Of a DNA stretch of 64,000 nucleotides, positions 42,375 through 51,582 are shown piece by piece. Position 1 is the first letter of the stretch. Every line of letters starts with the position of its first letter. The stretch is from CAWABB01 sp963701735 (GTDB lineage Bacteria; Bacteroidota; Ignavibacteria; UBA10030; UBA6906), in contig CAVPBI010000026.1 in assembly GCA_963701735.1 (NCBI GenBank), positions 248,001 to 312,000 on the forward strand, written 5' to 3'. The position numbers and the translations under genes are program-made. Under the pieces are notes generated by a model. That model was not told where the DNA came from and did not search any database. It saw only the letters and a program-made list of their open reading frames with translations.

Positions 42375-43670
42375 TTATGCGAGACCCGCCCGCTTGAAAA
42401 TGTGGTCCACATGGCGCAGGCTTTTCTTCAGATCGAAATGCTTTTCGAGCTCCGCCGCCGGCAGCACAGCCGTCACTTCGGGACTGGCCTTCAGGATCTC
42501 CAGGAGATCCCGGCGCGTCTCCCAGGCCTGCATGGCGGCCGACTGCACGATGCGATAGGCGTCCTCGCGCCGCATCCCGGCGGTCGTCAGGGCCAGCAGG
42601 ATGCTCTGAGAGAACGTCAGCCCGTGGGTCCGGCGGATGTTGGCAAGCATGTTGTCCGGGTAGACGAGCAGCGTGTCCAGTACGTCCGTCATGAGCGCGA
42701 GCATGTAGTCGAGCAGGATGCAGGAGTCGGGAATGATGACGCGTTCGACGGACGAGTGCGTGATGTCCCGCTCATGCCAGAGCGCGACGTTCTCCATCGC
42801 CGCGAGAGCGTTCCCGCGGAGCACGCGCGAGAGGCCGGCGACGCGCTCGCAGGTGATGGGGTTGCGCTTGTGCGGCATGGCCGACGAGCCTTTCTGCCCC
42901 TTCGAGAAGTACTCCTCGGCTTCCAGCACCTCCGTCTTCTGGAGATGACGGATCTCGGTGGCGAACTTCTCCAGCGAGCTTCCGATCACGGCGAGCGTCG
43001 TCATGAACTCGGCATGGCGGTCGCGCTGGAGGATCTGCGTCGACACCGGCGCCGGCGCGAGTCCCAGCTTTGCGCAGACGTACTCCTCGACGCGCGGGCT
43101 CAGGTGCTCGAACGTCCCCACCGCCCCCGAAATCTGCCCCACGGCGATCCTTTCGATCGCCCCCCGGAGGCGCTCGATGTTTCGCTTGTTCTCGTCGTAC
43201 CAGAGCGCCAGCTTCAGCCCGAAGGTCGTCGGCTCCGCGTGCACGCCGTGCGTCCGGCCGATCATGAGTGTGGTTTTGAATTCCTGCGCCCGGCGGCCCA
43301 GAACCTCGCCCAGCCGGCGCAACCCGTCCATCAACAGCTCCCCGGACTGCTTCATCTGCACGGCCAGCGCGGTATCCAGAATGTCCGAGGAGGTCATCCC
43401 GAGATGGATGAACCTGGATTCGGGGCCGACATATTCCCCCACGTTCGTCAGGAACGCGATGACATCATGTTTCACTTCGCGCTCGATCTCGTCGATGCGC
43501 GCCACGTCGAACTTCGCGCGCTCCCGGATCTTCGCGACGGCGTCGCGGGGAATGACGCCCAGCTCGGCCTGCGCCTCGCAGGCCAGGATCTCGATTTCGA
43601 GCCAGACGGCAAACTTGTTCTGGTCGTCCCAGATGCCCCCCATCGCGGGGCGCGTATATCGCTTGATCAT
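42375..43670 (-). CDS. purB: Adenylosuccinate lyase
   Basis: Cleaves SAICAR and adenylosuccinate to fumarate plus AICAR or AMP in purine synthesis. The 431 residues have the superfamily signature SSAMPHKRNP (about 258-267), the TSSDILDTALAVQM region, MIGRTHGVHAEPTTFG with the catalytic His, and the N-terminal MIKRYTRPAMGGIWDDQNKF typical of the shorter PurB class. It overlaps the Deg-type protease gene by 4 bp. Confidence 0.97.
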   Translation of the reverse strand: MIKRYTRPAMGGIWDDQNKFAVWLEIEILACEAQAELGVIPRDAVAKIRERAKFDVARIDEIEREVKHDVIAFLTNVGEYVGPESRFIHLGMTSSDILDTALAVQMKQSGELLMDGLRRLGEVLGRRAQEFKTTLMIGRTHGVHAEPTTFGLKLALWYDENKRNIERLRGAIERIAVGQISGAVGTFEHLSPRVEEYVCAKLGLAPAPVSTQILQRDRHAEFMTTLAVIGSSLEKFATEIRHLQKTEVLEAEEYFSKGQKGSSAMPHKRNPITCERVAGLSRVLRGNALAAMENVALWHERDITHSSVERVIIPDSCILLDYMLALMTDVLDTLLVYPDNMLANIRRTHGLTFSQSILLALTTAGMRREDAYRIVQSAAMQAWETRRDLLEILKASPEVTAVLPAAELEKHFDLKKSLRHVDHIFKRAGLA

Positions 43671-44887
43671 GTCGTTCGACGCTTGAGCGTGAGAGGAATG
43701 GTCCGCGTTTCGCCGCCGCGGAGCACCTTGAGTTGAATCGTGTCGCCGGTGTGGGCATCGTACACGATCCCGTACAACGACGCGTCGTCGTAGATGCGCT
43801 CGCCGTTGGCTTCGAGAATGATATCCTCCGGACGGAACCCCGCCTTGTCGGCCGGGCCCCCGCGTTCGACTTCCGTGACGATGACGCCTTCGGCCTTGTC
43901 GAGCTTGAAGTACTGCGCGATGCGCTGGTCGATGGTCTGCACCTGCATGCCGACCCAGAAATCGCGTTCAACTTTGCCGTTCGCCTTCAGCTCTGCCACG
44001 ATGCGCTTGACGCGGTTCACGGGGATGGCGAAGCCGAGTCCGATGTTCCCCTGGTTGGGCGTCCAGATGACCGAGTTCATCCCGATGACTTCGCCCAGGG
44101 TATTGAGCAGCGGCCCGCCGCTGTTCCCCGAATTGATCGCGGCATCCGTCTGGATCATGCCTCGATAGATGCGCTCCTCGCCCTGCTGGCCTCCGCGCAG
44201 GTTCACGTCGGCATTGCTCACCACGCCGACCGTCACCGTGGGCTTGTCGTTCATCTGGAAGAGACCGAACGGATTGCCGAGCGCGATCACCCATTCGCCG
44301 ATGATGACGTCGTCGGAGTTGCCGAGCTTCAGATACGGAAAATCGTTCCCCTCAATCTTGAGCAGCGCGACGTCCGACACCTGATCCGTCCCGATCAACG
44401 TGGCGTTGTACGTCTTCCCGTCGGTCGCCGTGACGGTGATCTCCTTGGCATTCCCGGCCACATGGTCGTTCGTCAGGACGTAGCCGTCGGGTGAAATGAT
44501 GTAGCCGGACCCGAGTCCCTGGACGCGCTGCGTGTATGTTCTATCCCCGAAGAACTGCCGGAAGAACGGGTCGTCCCCCCAGGGAGACCACTGGCGGTAG
44601 CGGCGGAGCTCGACCACGTTCACGCCCACAACGGCGCCGCTCGCGCGGCCGACGGCCTGCGTGATGGCGTTGCGCCGCGACGAGCTGACCGACGCCACGA
44701 TGCTGTCGCGCTGCTGGTCGTCGGAATAGCGTGCGGGAAACGCATCCGCGAATGCGCGGTCGCTCTCCCCCGCCACACGCTCGGCGTCTTTCTGCTGGAC
44801 GCCCAGCCCGCGGCCGATGACGACACCGGCGGCGAGCGCGATGACCAGCAGGAAGCCCATCCAGAGCACTCTTCGACCCATTGTCAC
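43667..44887 (-). CDS. Deg/HtrA-family periplasmic serine protease with one PDZ domain
   Basis: Envelope quality-control protease, 406 residues. The N-terminal membrane anchor (about 7-27, LWMGFLLVIALAAGVVIGRGL) is followed by a trypsin-like domain with His at about 140 (LTNDHVAGNA), Asp at about 172 (SDVALLKIEG) and Ser at about 255 (NSGNSGGPLLNTLGE). A single PDZ domain follows (about 310-405: GVIVTEVERGGPADKAGFRPEDIILEANGERI). The anchor plus a single PDZ resembles DegS-like or HhoA-like proteins rather than two-PDZ DegP. It lies between plsY and purB with 4-bp overlaps. Confidence 0.95.
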   Translation of the reverse strand: MTMGRRVLWMGFLLVIALAAGVVIGRGLGVQQKDAERVAGESDRAFADAFPARYSDDQQRDSIVASVSSSRRNAITQAVGRASGAVVGVNVVELRRYRQWSPWGDDPFFRQFFGDRTYTQRVQGLGSGYIISPDGYVLTNDHVAGNAKEITVTATDGKTYNATLIGTDQVSDVALLKIEGNDFPYLKLGNSDDVIIGEWVIALGNPFGLFQMNDKPTVTVGVVSNADVNLRGGQQGEERIYRGMIQTDAAINSGNSGGPLLNTLGEVIGMNSVIWTPNQGNIGLGFAIPVNRVKRIVAELKANGKVERDFWVGMQVQTIDQRIAQYFKLDKAEGVIVTEVERGGPADKAGFRPEDIILEANGERIYDDASLYGIVYDAHTGDTIQLKVLRGGETRTIPLTLKRRTT

Positions 44888-45535
44888 GACCCTTCACCTC
44901 CTTTTGATCTACGCTGTGCCCTGAGGTTGCGGAGATAGTCGCGGAACGGACCTATCAGCCGTGTCAGCATGACGAGGAGGATCATCACGCCAAACGTCCG
45001 AAGGCCCCGCGTCGTGGCTCCCTCCGGGAGCACCGCCCGGACGACTTCGTCGGGGACGATTGTCAGAAGGCCCAGCACAAGGATGCACGCGATGAAGCTC
45101 GCGACGTTAACGGTTCGCGTGAATGCGTAGCCGATCCCCCACGCAGCCATCCAGGCGCCGACAAGCGGAACACTCACCACTCCCATGGCGCCTGCGGCAG
45201 TCGCCAGCCCCCTTCCCCCCCTGAAGAGCAGCCAGATCGGATAGCAATGTCCGATGACGGCGGCCGTGCCCGCGAAGGCCGCACCCACAAACGGCAATCC
45301 CGGAACGAAGGTGCCGGCCGACCAGGACCGCAACAACACCCTTCAGGATGTCCACGAGCAGGACCGTCACTGCCACGGCTTTCGAGCGCGTGACCAGGTA
45401 GCTGTTCAGAGTCCCGACATTGCCGCTCCCGGTCTTCCGGATGTCCAGCTTTGATTTCCAGCGAACGGCGAGAAATGCAGTTGGGAACGAACCGATGAGA
45501 TAGCCGACGATGACCGGCCAGAACAAGTTGAACAC
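44884..45535 (-). CDS. plsY: Glycerol-3-phosphate acyltransferase PlsY (frameshifted)
   Basis: Membrane enzyme making lysophosphatidate from acyl-phosphate and glycerol-3-phosphate, the first step of phospholipid synthesis in many bacteria. N-terminal part: YLIGSFPTAFLA (motif region 1), DIRKTGSGNVGTLN and VDILKGVVAVLVG. The frame changes at about 45300-45315, then continues FVGAAFAGTAAVIGHCYPIWLLFRGGRGLATAAGAMG, the conserved GHxxPxxxxFxGGKG(V/L)AT region. Restored length is about 216 residues. One extra base, for example in TT, explains the break. The gene is normally essential, which argues against true loss. It overlaps the Deg-type gene by 4 bp. Confidence 0.88.
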
Positions 45536-45611
45536 GGGAGCGAGACCGCCTTAGTGGTAGAAAATCATTGAAAAATACGAAAAGCGGGCTGGACAGTCAA
45601 GGTAACACTCC

Positions 45612-45641
45612 TTGCAATCCTCGCTCAATCCGATATATTCC
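45612..45641 (+). promoter_or_regulatory. Candidate promoter for larB
   Basis: TTG (45612-45614), 19-bp spacer, TATATTCC (45634-45641), a partial TAnnTTTG match. The box ends 7 bases before the ATG at 45649, implying an almost leaderless message. Confidence 0.4.
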
Positions 45642-45648
45642 CCACACT

Positions 45649-46413
45649 ATGGACTCTTCTCACCTGACACGCCTTCTGAGCGATCTCCGGTCCGGCACGC
45701 GGACCGTGAAAGAAGTCGAGCGCCTGCTCGCGGCGCCCCCGGCCGAATCGCTCTCGTTCGCCACCATCGACCATCACCGGGGAATCCGGCAGGGGTTCCC
45801 CGAGGTCATCTTTTGCGAGGGCAAGACACCCGCGCAGGTTGCCGGCATCGCTGCCCGGATAGCCCGTGCCGGGAACGTCGTATTCGGAACCCGAGCCTCC
45901 CGCTCCCATTTCGCAGCGGTGAAGCGGAAGATGCGCTCTGCGCGTTACAATCCGGTCGCGCGCACGATCTCGGCACGGGAGGGCCTTGTCACGCCCAGAG
46001 GCACGGGAACGATCCTCGTTGTTACGGCCGGCACGTCGGACATCCCCGTCGCCGAGGAGGCGCTGGAGACTGCGCGGATCATGGGAAACCTCACGGACTC
46101 GCTCTTCGACGTCGGGGTCGCCGGCATTCACCGCATCCTCTCGCAGAGCGACAAGCTCCGCTCGGCATCCGTCATCATCGTCGTTGCAGGCATGGAAGGC
46201 GCCCTTGCCAGCGTCGTCGGGGGCCTCGTGGACGTCCCCGTCATCGCCGTGCCGACGTCCATCGGATACGGGGCGAACTTCCAGGGAATCTCCGCCCTGC
46301 TCGGGATGTTGAATTCCTGTGCGGCCGGGGTCACCGTCGTCAACATTGACAACGGTTTCGGCGCCGGATTTGCGGCGAGCCTGATCAACAGAAAGCGGAC
46401 AGCAGGCACATAG
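45649..46413 (+). CDS. larB: Nickel-pincer cofactor biosynthesis protein LarB
   Basis: LarB carboxylates and hydrolyses nicotinic acid adenine dinucleotide in the first step of the nickel-pincer nucleotide cofactor pathway. The 254 residues show the AIR-carboxylase-like (PurE-like) C-terminal domain: ILVVTAGTSDIPVAEEALETARIMG, DVGVAGIHRIL, VIIVVAGMEGALASVVGGLVDVPVIAVPTSIGYGANFQGISALLGMLNSCAAGVTVVNIDNGFGAG. The N-terminal DHHRGIRQGFPEVIFCEGKTPAQV is also diagnostic. larC, larE and larA are not in the window. Confidence 0.95.
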   Translation: MDSSHLTRLLSDLRSGTRTVKEVERLLAAPPAESLSFATIDHHRGIRQGFPEVIFCEGKTPAQVAGIAARIARAGNVVFGTRASRSHFAAVKRKMRSARYNPVARTISAREGLVTPRGTGTILVVTAGTSDIPVAEEALETARIMGNLTDSLFDVGVAGIHRILSQSDKLRSASVIIVVAGMEGALASVVGGLVDVPVIAVPTSIGYGANFQGISALLGMLNSCAAGVTVVNIDNGFGAGFAASLINRKRTAGT

Positions 46414-46441
46414 CGGGAAGGATCTGCAGGGAAGGGCGACA

Positions 46442-47827
46442 ATGGACCGATCCAACGTCACATACTTCGAGACGATACTCCAGGCCATCGGGCGGACACC
46501 GCTCGTGCGGCTGCGCCGGGTCACCGGCTCGGCCCGGGGCCTCATTCTGGCGAAGGTGGAATTCCTGAACCCCGGCGGGTCGATCAAGGACCGGATCGGA
46601 GTCACCATCGTCGAAGAGGCCGAACGAGAGGGACGGATCAAGCCCGGCGGCTTGATCGTCGAGGCGACCTCAGGGAACACCGGCATGGGGCTTGCGCTCG
46701 CGGCCGCAGTGAAGGGGTATCGCACCGTGTTCACGTTGCCCGACAAGATGAGCATGGAGAAGATCAGGCTTCTCCGGGCTTTCGGTGCGGAGGTGATCGT
46801 CACCCCCACGGCGGTCCCGCATGAATCTCCCGAGAGCTACACGGAGGTCGCGAAACGCATCGTGCGCGAAACGCCGAACTCGATCCTGGCAAACCAGTAC
46901 TACAACCCGCGGAATCCGGAATCCCACTACCTCACCACCGGCCCCGAGATCTGGGAGCAGACGGGCGGACAGATCACGCACTTCGTCTGCGGGATCGGAA
47001 CCGGCGGAACCATCACCGGCACCGGCAGATATCTGAAGGAGAAGAACCCGGCAATCACGGTGATCGGGATCGACCCCAAGGGGTCGGTGTTCCGCGAGTA
47101 TTTCCGGACCGGGAAGATCAATCCGCAGCTCAAGACGTACAAGGTGGAGGGAATCGGGCAGGATTACCTGCCGGGCGTGCTCGATTTCTCGGTCATCGAC
47201 GAGATCATCGAAGCCGACGATCGCGAGTCGTTCCTGATGGCGCGCCGTCTCACGCGGGAAGAAGGGTTGCTGGCGGGCGGGTCGTGCGGGACGGCCGTGG
47301 CAGGGATGATGAAGGTCGCAGACCGGTTCACCGACGACGACGTGGTGGTCGTCGTGCTCCCCGACTCGGGGGAGCGGTACCTCTCGAAGATCTACGACGA
47401 CGACTGGATGCGGGAGTACGGGTTCCTTGTCCCCGAGAAGGTCAACGCCCGGTACGTGCTGGAGCGGAAGCCCCTCGCCGAGCGCAGGCTGATCAGCACC
47501 GCCCCGGGCGACGCGGTGAAGAGCGCTCTCGACCTGTTCCGCGAGCACGACATTTCCCAGATCCCCGTTCTGGACGGGGAGCGCTGTGTCGGATCGCTGC
47601 ACGACCATTCTCTCATGCTGAAGATCTTCGAGCAGCCAGATCTGCTGGACGCGCGGGTCGATTCGGTCATGTCCCGCCCCTTCCCCACCGTCCGCTGCGA
47701 GGCGAGCATCGAGGAAGTCCTCCGTCTGCTGAGCGCGAAGGACCAGTACGCCGTCCTGGTGGTTGAGGAAAAAGGACTGGTGGGCATTCTCTCACGGTAC
47801 GACGTCATCGAATTCATGGGGCACTGA
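46442..47827 (+). CDS. Cystathionine beta-synthase with CBS domains
   Basis: PLP enzyme condensing serine and homocysteine to cystathionine (or acting as a cysteine synthase). The 461 residues comprise a fold-II catalytic domain with the PLP lysine in NPGGSIKDRIG (Lys49), substrate loop EATSGNTGMGLA and phosphate-binding GTGGTITGTGRYL. Two C-terminal CBS domains (about 340-455) follow, which usually sense adenosyl ligands. The tandem CBS pair and the following cystathionine lyase gene (3-bp gap) favour cystathionine beta-synthase over O-acetylserine sulfhydrylase. Together they form a reverse transsulfuration unit making cysteine. Confidence 0.92.
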   Translation: MDRSNVTYFETILQAIGRTPLVRLRRVTGSARGLILAKVEFLNPGGSIKDRIGVTIVEEAEREGRIKPGGLIVEATSGNTGMGLALAAAVKGYRTVFTLPDKMSMEKIRLLRAFGAEVIVTPTAVPHESPESYTEVAKRIVRETPNSILANQYYNPRNPESHYLTTGPEIWEQTGGQITHFVCGIGTGGTITGTGRYLKEKNPAITVIGIDPKGSVFREYFRTGKINPQLKTYKVEGIGQDYLPGVLDFSVIDEIIEADDRESFLMARRLTREEGLLAGGSCGTAVAGMMKVADRFTDDDVVVVVLPDSGERYLSKIYDDDWMREYGFLVPEKVNARYVLERKPLAERRLISTAPGDAVKSALDLFREHDISQIPVLDGERCVGSLHDHSLMLKIFEQPDLLDARVDSVMSRPFPTVRCEASIEEVLRLLSAKDQYAVLVVEEKGLVGILSRYDVIEFMGH

Positions 47828-47830
47828 CAC

Positions 47831-48979
47831 ATGGGCTTCTCAACAGACGCGATTCACGCGGGACAGGAACCCGACCCGACGACGGGCGCGATCATGACCC
47901 CCGTCTTCCTGACGTCGACGTACGTGCAGGAGGAGCTCGGCAAGCACAAGGGGTATGAGTACTCGCGCGTCTCGAATCCGACGCGGACGGCACTTGAGCG
48001 CAACATTGCCGCCCTGGAGAGAGGGACCGACGGGATGGCATTCGGTTCCGGGGTCGCGGCGACCGACGCCATCATGCGCCTGCTGAACCCTGGCGACCAT
48101 GTGGTCTTCTCGCGCAACGTATACGGCGGGACGTACCGGCTGATGAAGATGGTATGGGAGCGCTACGGGCTGAAGTCCGACTTCATCGACACGACCGATC
48201 CGGGCGTCATCGAACGAGCGATCACCCCGGCGACCCGTCTGATCTTCGTCGAGACCCCGACGAATCCGACCATGGAGATCACCGATCTCTCCGCCGTCGC
48301 CGGCATCGCGCGCCCGCGCGGCATCCTCACGGTCGCCGACAACACGTTTGCCACCCCGTACCTGCAGCGCCCTCTCGACCTGGGCATCGACGTCGTGCTT
48401 CACAGTCTGACGAAGTACCTGAACGGCCACAGCGACATGCTCGGCGGCATCGTTGTCACGAGCCGGGCCGATGTGGTCGAGCGGCTCCGGTTCTTCCAGA
48501 AGGCGATCGGGGCAATCCTGAGCCCCTTCGATTCCTGGCTGTGCCTCCGCGGCACCAAGACGCTCGCCGTGCGGATGGAGAGGCATTGCCGGAACGCCAT
48601 GGAGGTCGCGACATGGCTGGCGGGGAAGCCGCCTGTCCTTACGGTCCATTATCCGGGGTTGGCGGGCCACCCCCAGCACGCGCTGGCAGCCCGGCAGATG
48701 AAAGGGTTCGGCGGGATGCTCGCGTTCGACCTCGGGGATCTGGCAGCCGCCGGGCGGTTCCTGAAGCACGTCCGCCTCTGCGCCCTTGCCGAGAGCCTGG
48801 GGGGCGTCGAGACGATCATTACTCACCCGGCCACGATGACCCATGCGTCGGTCCCCGCGGAGCAGCGCCGCGCCATCGGTGTCACGGACGGCCTGGTCCG
48901 CATTTCGGTGGGTCTGGAGGAGTCCGAAGACCTGATCGCGGATCTGGACAACGCATTCAGAATTGGCTCGTTCTATTGA
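47831..48979 (+). CDS. Cystathionine gamma-lyase/synthase-type PLP enzyme
   Basis: Cys/Met-metabolism PLP enzyme of 382 residues. The N-terminal FSTDAIHAGQEPDPTTGAIMTPVFLTSTYVQ, ALERNIAALERGTDGMAFGSGVAA, FVETPTNPTMEITDL and the PLP lysine in VLHSLTKYLNGHSDMLGG (about 195) are seen. The C-terminus ITHPATMTHASVPAEQRRAIGVTDGLVRISVGLEESEDL is shared by lyases and synthases. Placement 3 bp after the CBS gene favours cystathionine gamma-lyase (cysteine formation), but cystathionine gamma-synthase cannot be excluded from sequence. Confidence 0.93.
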   Translation: MGFSTDAIHAGQEPDPTTGAIMTPVFLTSTYVQEELGKHKGYEYSRVSNPTRTALERNIAALERGTDGMAFGSGVAATDAIMRLLNPGDHVVFSRNVYGGTYRLMKMVWERYGLKSDFIDTTDPGVIERAITPATRLIFVETPTNPTMEITDLSAVAGIARPRGILTVADNTFATPYLQRPLDLGIDVVLHSLTKYLNGHSDMLGGIVVTSRADVVERLRFFQKAIGAILSPFDSWLCLRGTKTLAVRMERHCRNAMEVATWLAGKPPVLTVHYPGLAGHPQHALAARQMKGFGGMLAFDLGDLAAAGRFLKHVRLCALAESLGGVETIITHPATMTHASVPAEQRRAIGVTDGLVRISVGLEESEDLIADLDNAFRIGSFY

Positions 48980-49006
48980 ATAGTAAACTGTTTTTCCCTA
49001 TCTTCG
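48976..49006 (+). promoter_or_regulatory. Bacteroidota-type promoter for the guanylyltransferase gene
   Basis: TTG (48976-48978, overlapping the upstream stop codon), 20-bp spacer and TATCTTCG (48999-49006), about 50 bp before the ATG at 49057. Confidence 0.55.
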
Positions 49007-49056
49007 CGTGACATTCCGACTCCAATTCGACCCCATTCCCTTCCCTCCAACGCCCG

Positions 49057-51567
49057 ATGAAAGCCGTCATCATGGCGGGGGGCTTCGGCACGAGGCTTCG
49101 CCCGCTCACGTGTAACATCCCAAAGCCGATGGTTCCGCTCATGAACAAGCCCATGATGCATCACATCGTGGACCTGCTCAAGGCGCACGGCATCACTGAT
49201 ATCACGGCATCCCTGTTCTATTTCCCCGACGTCATCAGCAAGCATTTCGGGGACGGGAGCCGCCTTGGCGTCTCGATGTCCTACTTCAAGGCCGACGCTG
49301 ACTACGGGACTGCGGGAAGCGTGGCGCTGGCCACGCAGGGCGTCAACGAACGCATCCTCATCATCAGCGGCGACGTGTTGACGGACTTCGATCTGACCGC
49401 CGCGATCAAGTTCCACGAGGAGCGCCGCGCTGCCGCGACCATTGTCCTGACCCACGCCGCCAACCCGCTCCAGTTCGGCGTCGTCATCACGGACGAGAAC
49501 GGAAGGATCACGCGGTTCCTCGAGAAGCCGTCGTGGGGTGAGGTCTTCAGCGACACCATCAACACCGGCATCTACATCCTGGAGCCGCAGATCCGGGACA
49601 TGATCCCGCTCCATCAGGAGTATGATTTCGGCAAGGACCTCTTCCCGCTTCTTCAGCGGCAGGATGCCGGGCTCTACGGCTTCGTGGCGGAGGGCTACTG
49701 GCGCGACATCGGCAATCTGAACGAATACCAGGACGCCCACATCGACGTGCTCCGCGGCGTGGTGAAGGTGGGGATCTCCGGGACGCGGGACGGGAATCTG
49801 ACTGTGGGAGCCGGAACGCGCGTCGATCCGAAGTCGATCGAGTGCGCCGGCACCGTCGTGATCGGCGAGAACTGCACGATCGGCGAACGATGCAGGCTGG
49901 CCAACACCGTCATCGGAGACAACTGCGTCATCGGGCCGGGGAGCTCCATCGCGAACTCGATCCTCTGGAACGACGTGGTGGTCGGGCACAATGTGGAGCT
50001 GTCGTCCGACGTCATCGGCTTCCGCTCGTCCATCGGAGAGAAGGCGGTGATCGCGGACAACGTCTTCATCAGCGACGCCTGCTGGATCGGCCGCGGCGCG
50101 CACCTCAGCGCCAACATCAAGCTGTGGCCCGAGAAGGTCGTCGAAGAGGGCGCGGTGCTCACGCGCAGCCTCGTCTGGGAGGACAAGTGGCTCCGCGAGC
50201 TGTTCACCGACGCGCGGGTGTCGGGCCTTTCGAACATCGAAATGAATCCCGAGTTCGGCGCCAAGCTGGGCGCCGCGTACGGAGCGTTCGTCGGGCCGGG
50301 GAAGACGGTCGTGACGTGCCGCGACTCGGACAACGTCTCGCGCATGATGAACCGCGCGCTGATCTGCGGGCTGATCTCGTCGGGCGTGCATACGTTCGAC
50401 CTCAGGGCCACCTCCATCCCGCTGCTGCGGCACGAGCTGAGCAGCGGCAAGGAAGCCGGCGGCATCCATGTCCGCCGCTCGCCCGTCGACAAGAACCTGA
50501 CCGACATCATCTTCTTCGACGCAAACGGCAAGGACCTCCCGACAAAGAAGACAAAATCCGTGGAGCGGCTCTTCTTCGGCGAGGACTTCCCGCGCGCCGC
50601 CAGGGACCGCGTCGGCTCCATCTCGTTCCCCGAGCGGACGACCGAGGTCTACAAGCAGACATTCCTGGCGTCGCTGGACGTGGAGGCGATCAACCGGAGG
50701 AGGCTCCGGATCGCCATCGACTACTCCAACGGCGTCGCCTCAACGATCTTCCCGATCATCCTGGGATCGTTCGAGTGCCAGGTCGTGGCCATCAACGCCC
50801 ATCTGGATCCCACGAAGCTCACGCGGGACCGGGACGAGTTCGAAGCGTCGCTGGACCAGCTCGCCCACATCGTCACGTCGCTCCAGTATGACCTCGGCTG
50901 CCTGATCGACGCTGGCGGCGAGAAGCTCTTCGTGGTCAATGAGCGGGGCGAGAAAGTCGACAGCGACCGGCTGCTGACCATCATCACGGCGATGTATCTC
51001 GACACGCATCCGGGGTCGAAGGCCCTTGCGGTGCCGATCACGTCGACCGGCGAGGTGGACCTCGTCGCGGCCGAGCGGGGGGCGAAGGTCCTGAAGACGC
51101 GCAACAACCACCTCGCGATGATGGAGGCGGCGGCCAACGCCGACGTCCGCTTCATCGGTGGAACGCGCGGAGGATTCATCTTCCCCGACTTCTTCTTCGC
51201 GACCGACGCCATGTACTCGGTGGCGAAGATCCTCGAGATGGTCGCGCATACCGGAAAGCGGCTCGGCGAGTACGACGACAGCCTTCCCAGGCTCAGCTCC
51301 GCCCGCAGGGGCGTGAACTGCTCCTGGGAGCTCAAAGGCAAGGTCATGCGCAACATCATGCAGCACACGCAGGGCATCAGGCGCGACCTCGTGGACGGCG
51401 TGAAGGTGCACTTCGACGGCGACCCGGACAAGGTCTCCGTGCTCCTGATCCCCGACAAGGAACGGCCGCTGTTCCACGTGGTGGCCGAAGCGCGCGGGCA
51501 GGCGGCGGCAGACGCCACGGCGGACGACTACGAACGCAAGATCGTGCAGTGGCGGGATGAATCATAG
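49057..51567 (+). CDS. Mannose-1-phosphate guanylyltransferase fused to a degenerate phosphomannomutase domain
   Basis: Makes GDP-mannose (or a related NDP-sugar) for surface polysaccharides. The 836 residues comprise a nucleotidyltransferase domain (1-240; AVIMAGGFGTRLRPLTCNIPKPMVPLMNKP), a left-handed beta-helix (about 245-385; repeated IGENCTIGERC-type hexapeptides), and a phosphomannomutase-like region (about 390-835). In the last region the usual phosphoserine loop TASHNP is replaced by HVRRSPVD and the metal-binding DGDxDR by DAGGEKLF, so mutase activity is doubtful. This fusion is known from other bacterial phyla with the same changes. ptsN follows 15 bp downstream. Confidence 0.92.
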   Translation: MKAVIMAGGFGTRLRPLTCNIPKPMVPLMNKPMMHHIVDLLKAHGITDITASLFYFPDVISKHFGDGSRLGVSMSYFKADADYGTAGSVALATQGVNERILIISGDVLTDFDLTAAIKFHEERRAAATIVLTHAANPLQFGVVITDENGRITRFLEKPSWGEVFSDTINTGIYILEPQIRDMIPLHQEYDFGKDLFPLLQRQDAGLYGFVAEGYWRDIGNLNEYQDAHIDVLRGVVKVGISGTRDGNLTVGAGTRVDPKSIECAGTVVIGENCTIGERCRLANTVIGDNCVIGPGSSIANSILWNDVVVGHNVELSSDVIGFRSSIGEKAVIADNVFISDACWIGRGAHLSANIKLWPEKVVEEGAVLTRSLVWEDKWLRELFTDARVSGLSNIEMNPEFGAKLGAAYGAFVGPGKTVVTCRDSDNVSRMMNRALICGLISSGVHTFDLRATSIPLLRHELSSGKEAGGIHVRRSPVDKNLTDIIFFDANGKDLPTKKTKSVERLFFGEDFPRAARDRVGSISFPERTTEVYKQTFLASLDVEAINRRRLRIAIDYSNGVASTIFPIILGSFECQVVAINAHLDPTKLTRDRDEFEASLDQLAHIVTSLQYDLGCLIDAGGEKLFVVNERGEKVDSDRLLTIITAMYLDTHPGSKALAVPITSTGEVDLVAAERGAKVLKTRNNHLAMMEAAANADVRFIGGTRGGFIFPDFFFATDAMYSVAKILEMVAHTGKRLGEYDDSLPRLSSARRGVNCSWELKGKVMRNIMQHTQGIRRDLVDGVKVHFDGDPDKVSVLLIPDKERPLFHVVAEARGQAAADATADDYERKIVQWRDES

Positions 51568-51582
51568 GGGGCTCAACGCACC

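Noticed and set aside
48973..50469. A 498-codon open frame opposite the guanylyltransferase gene
   Set aside because: Antisense shadow; the plus-strand protein is clearly conserved throughout.
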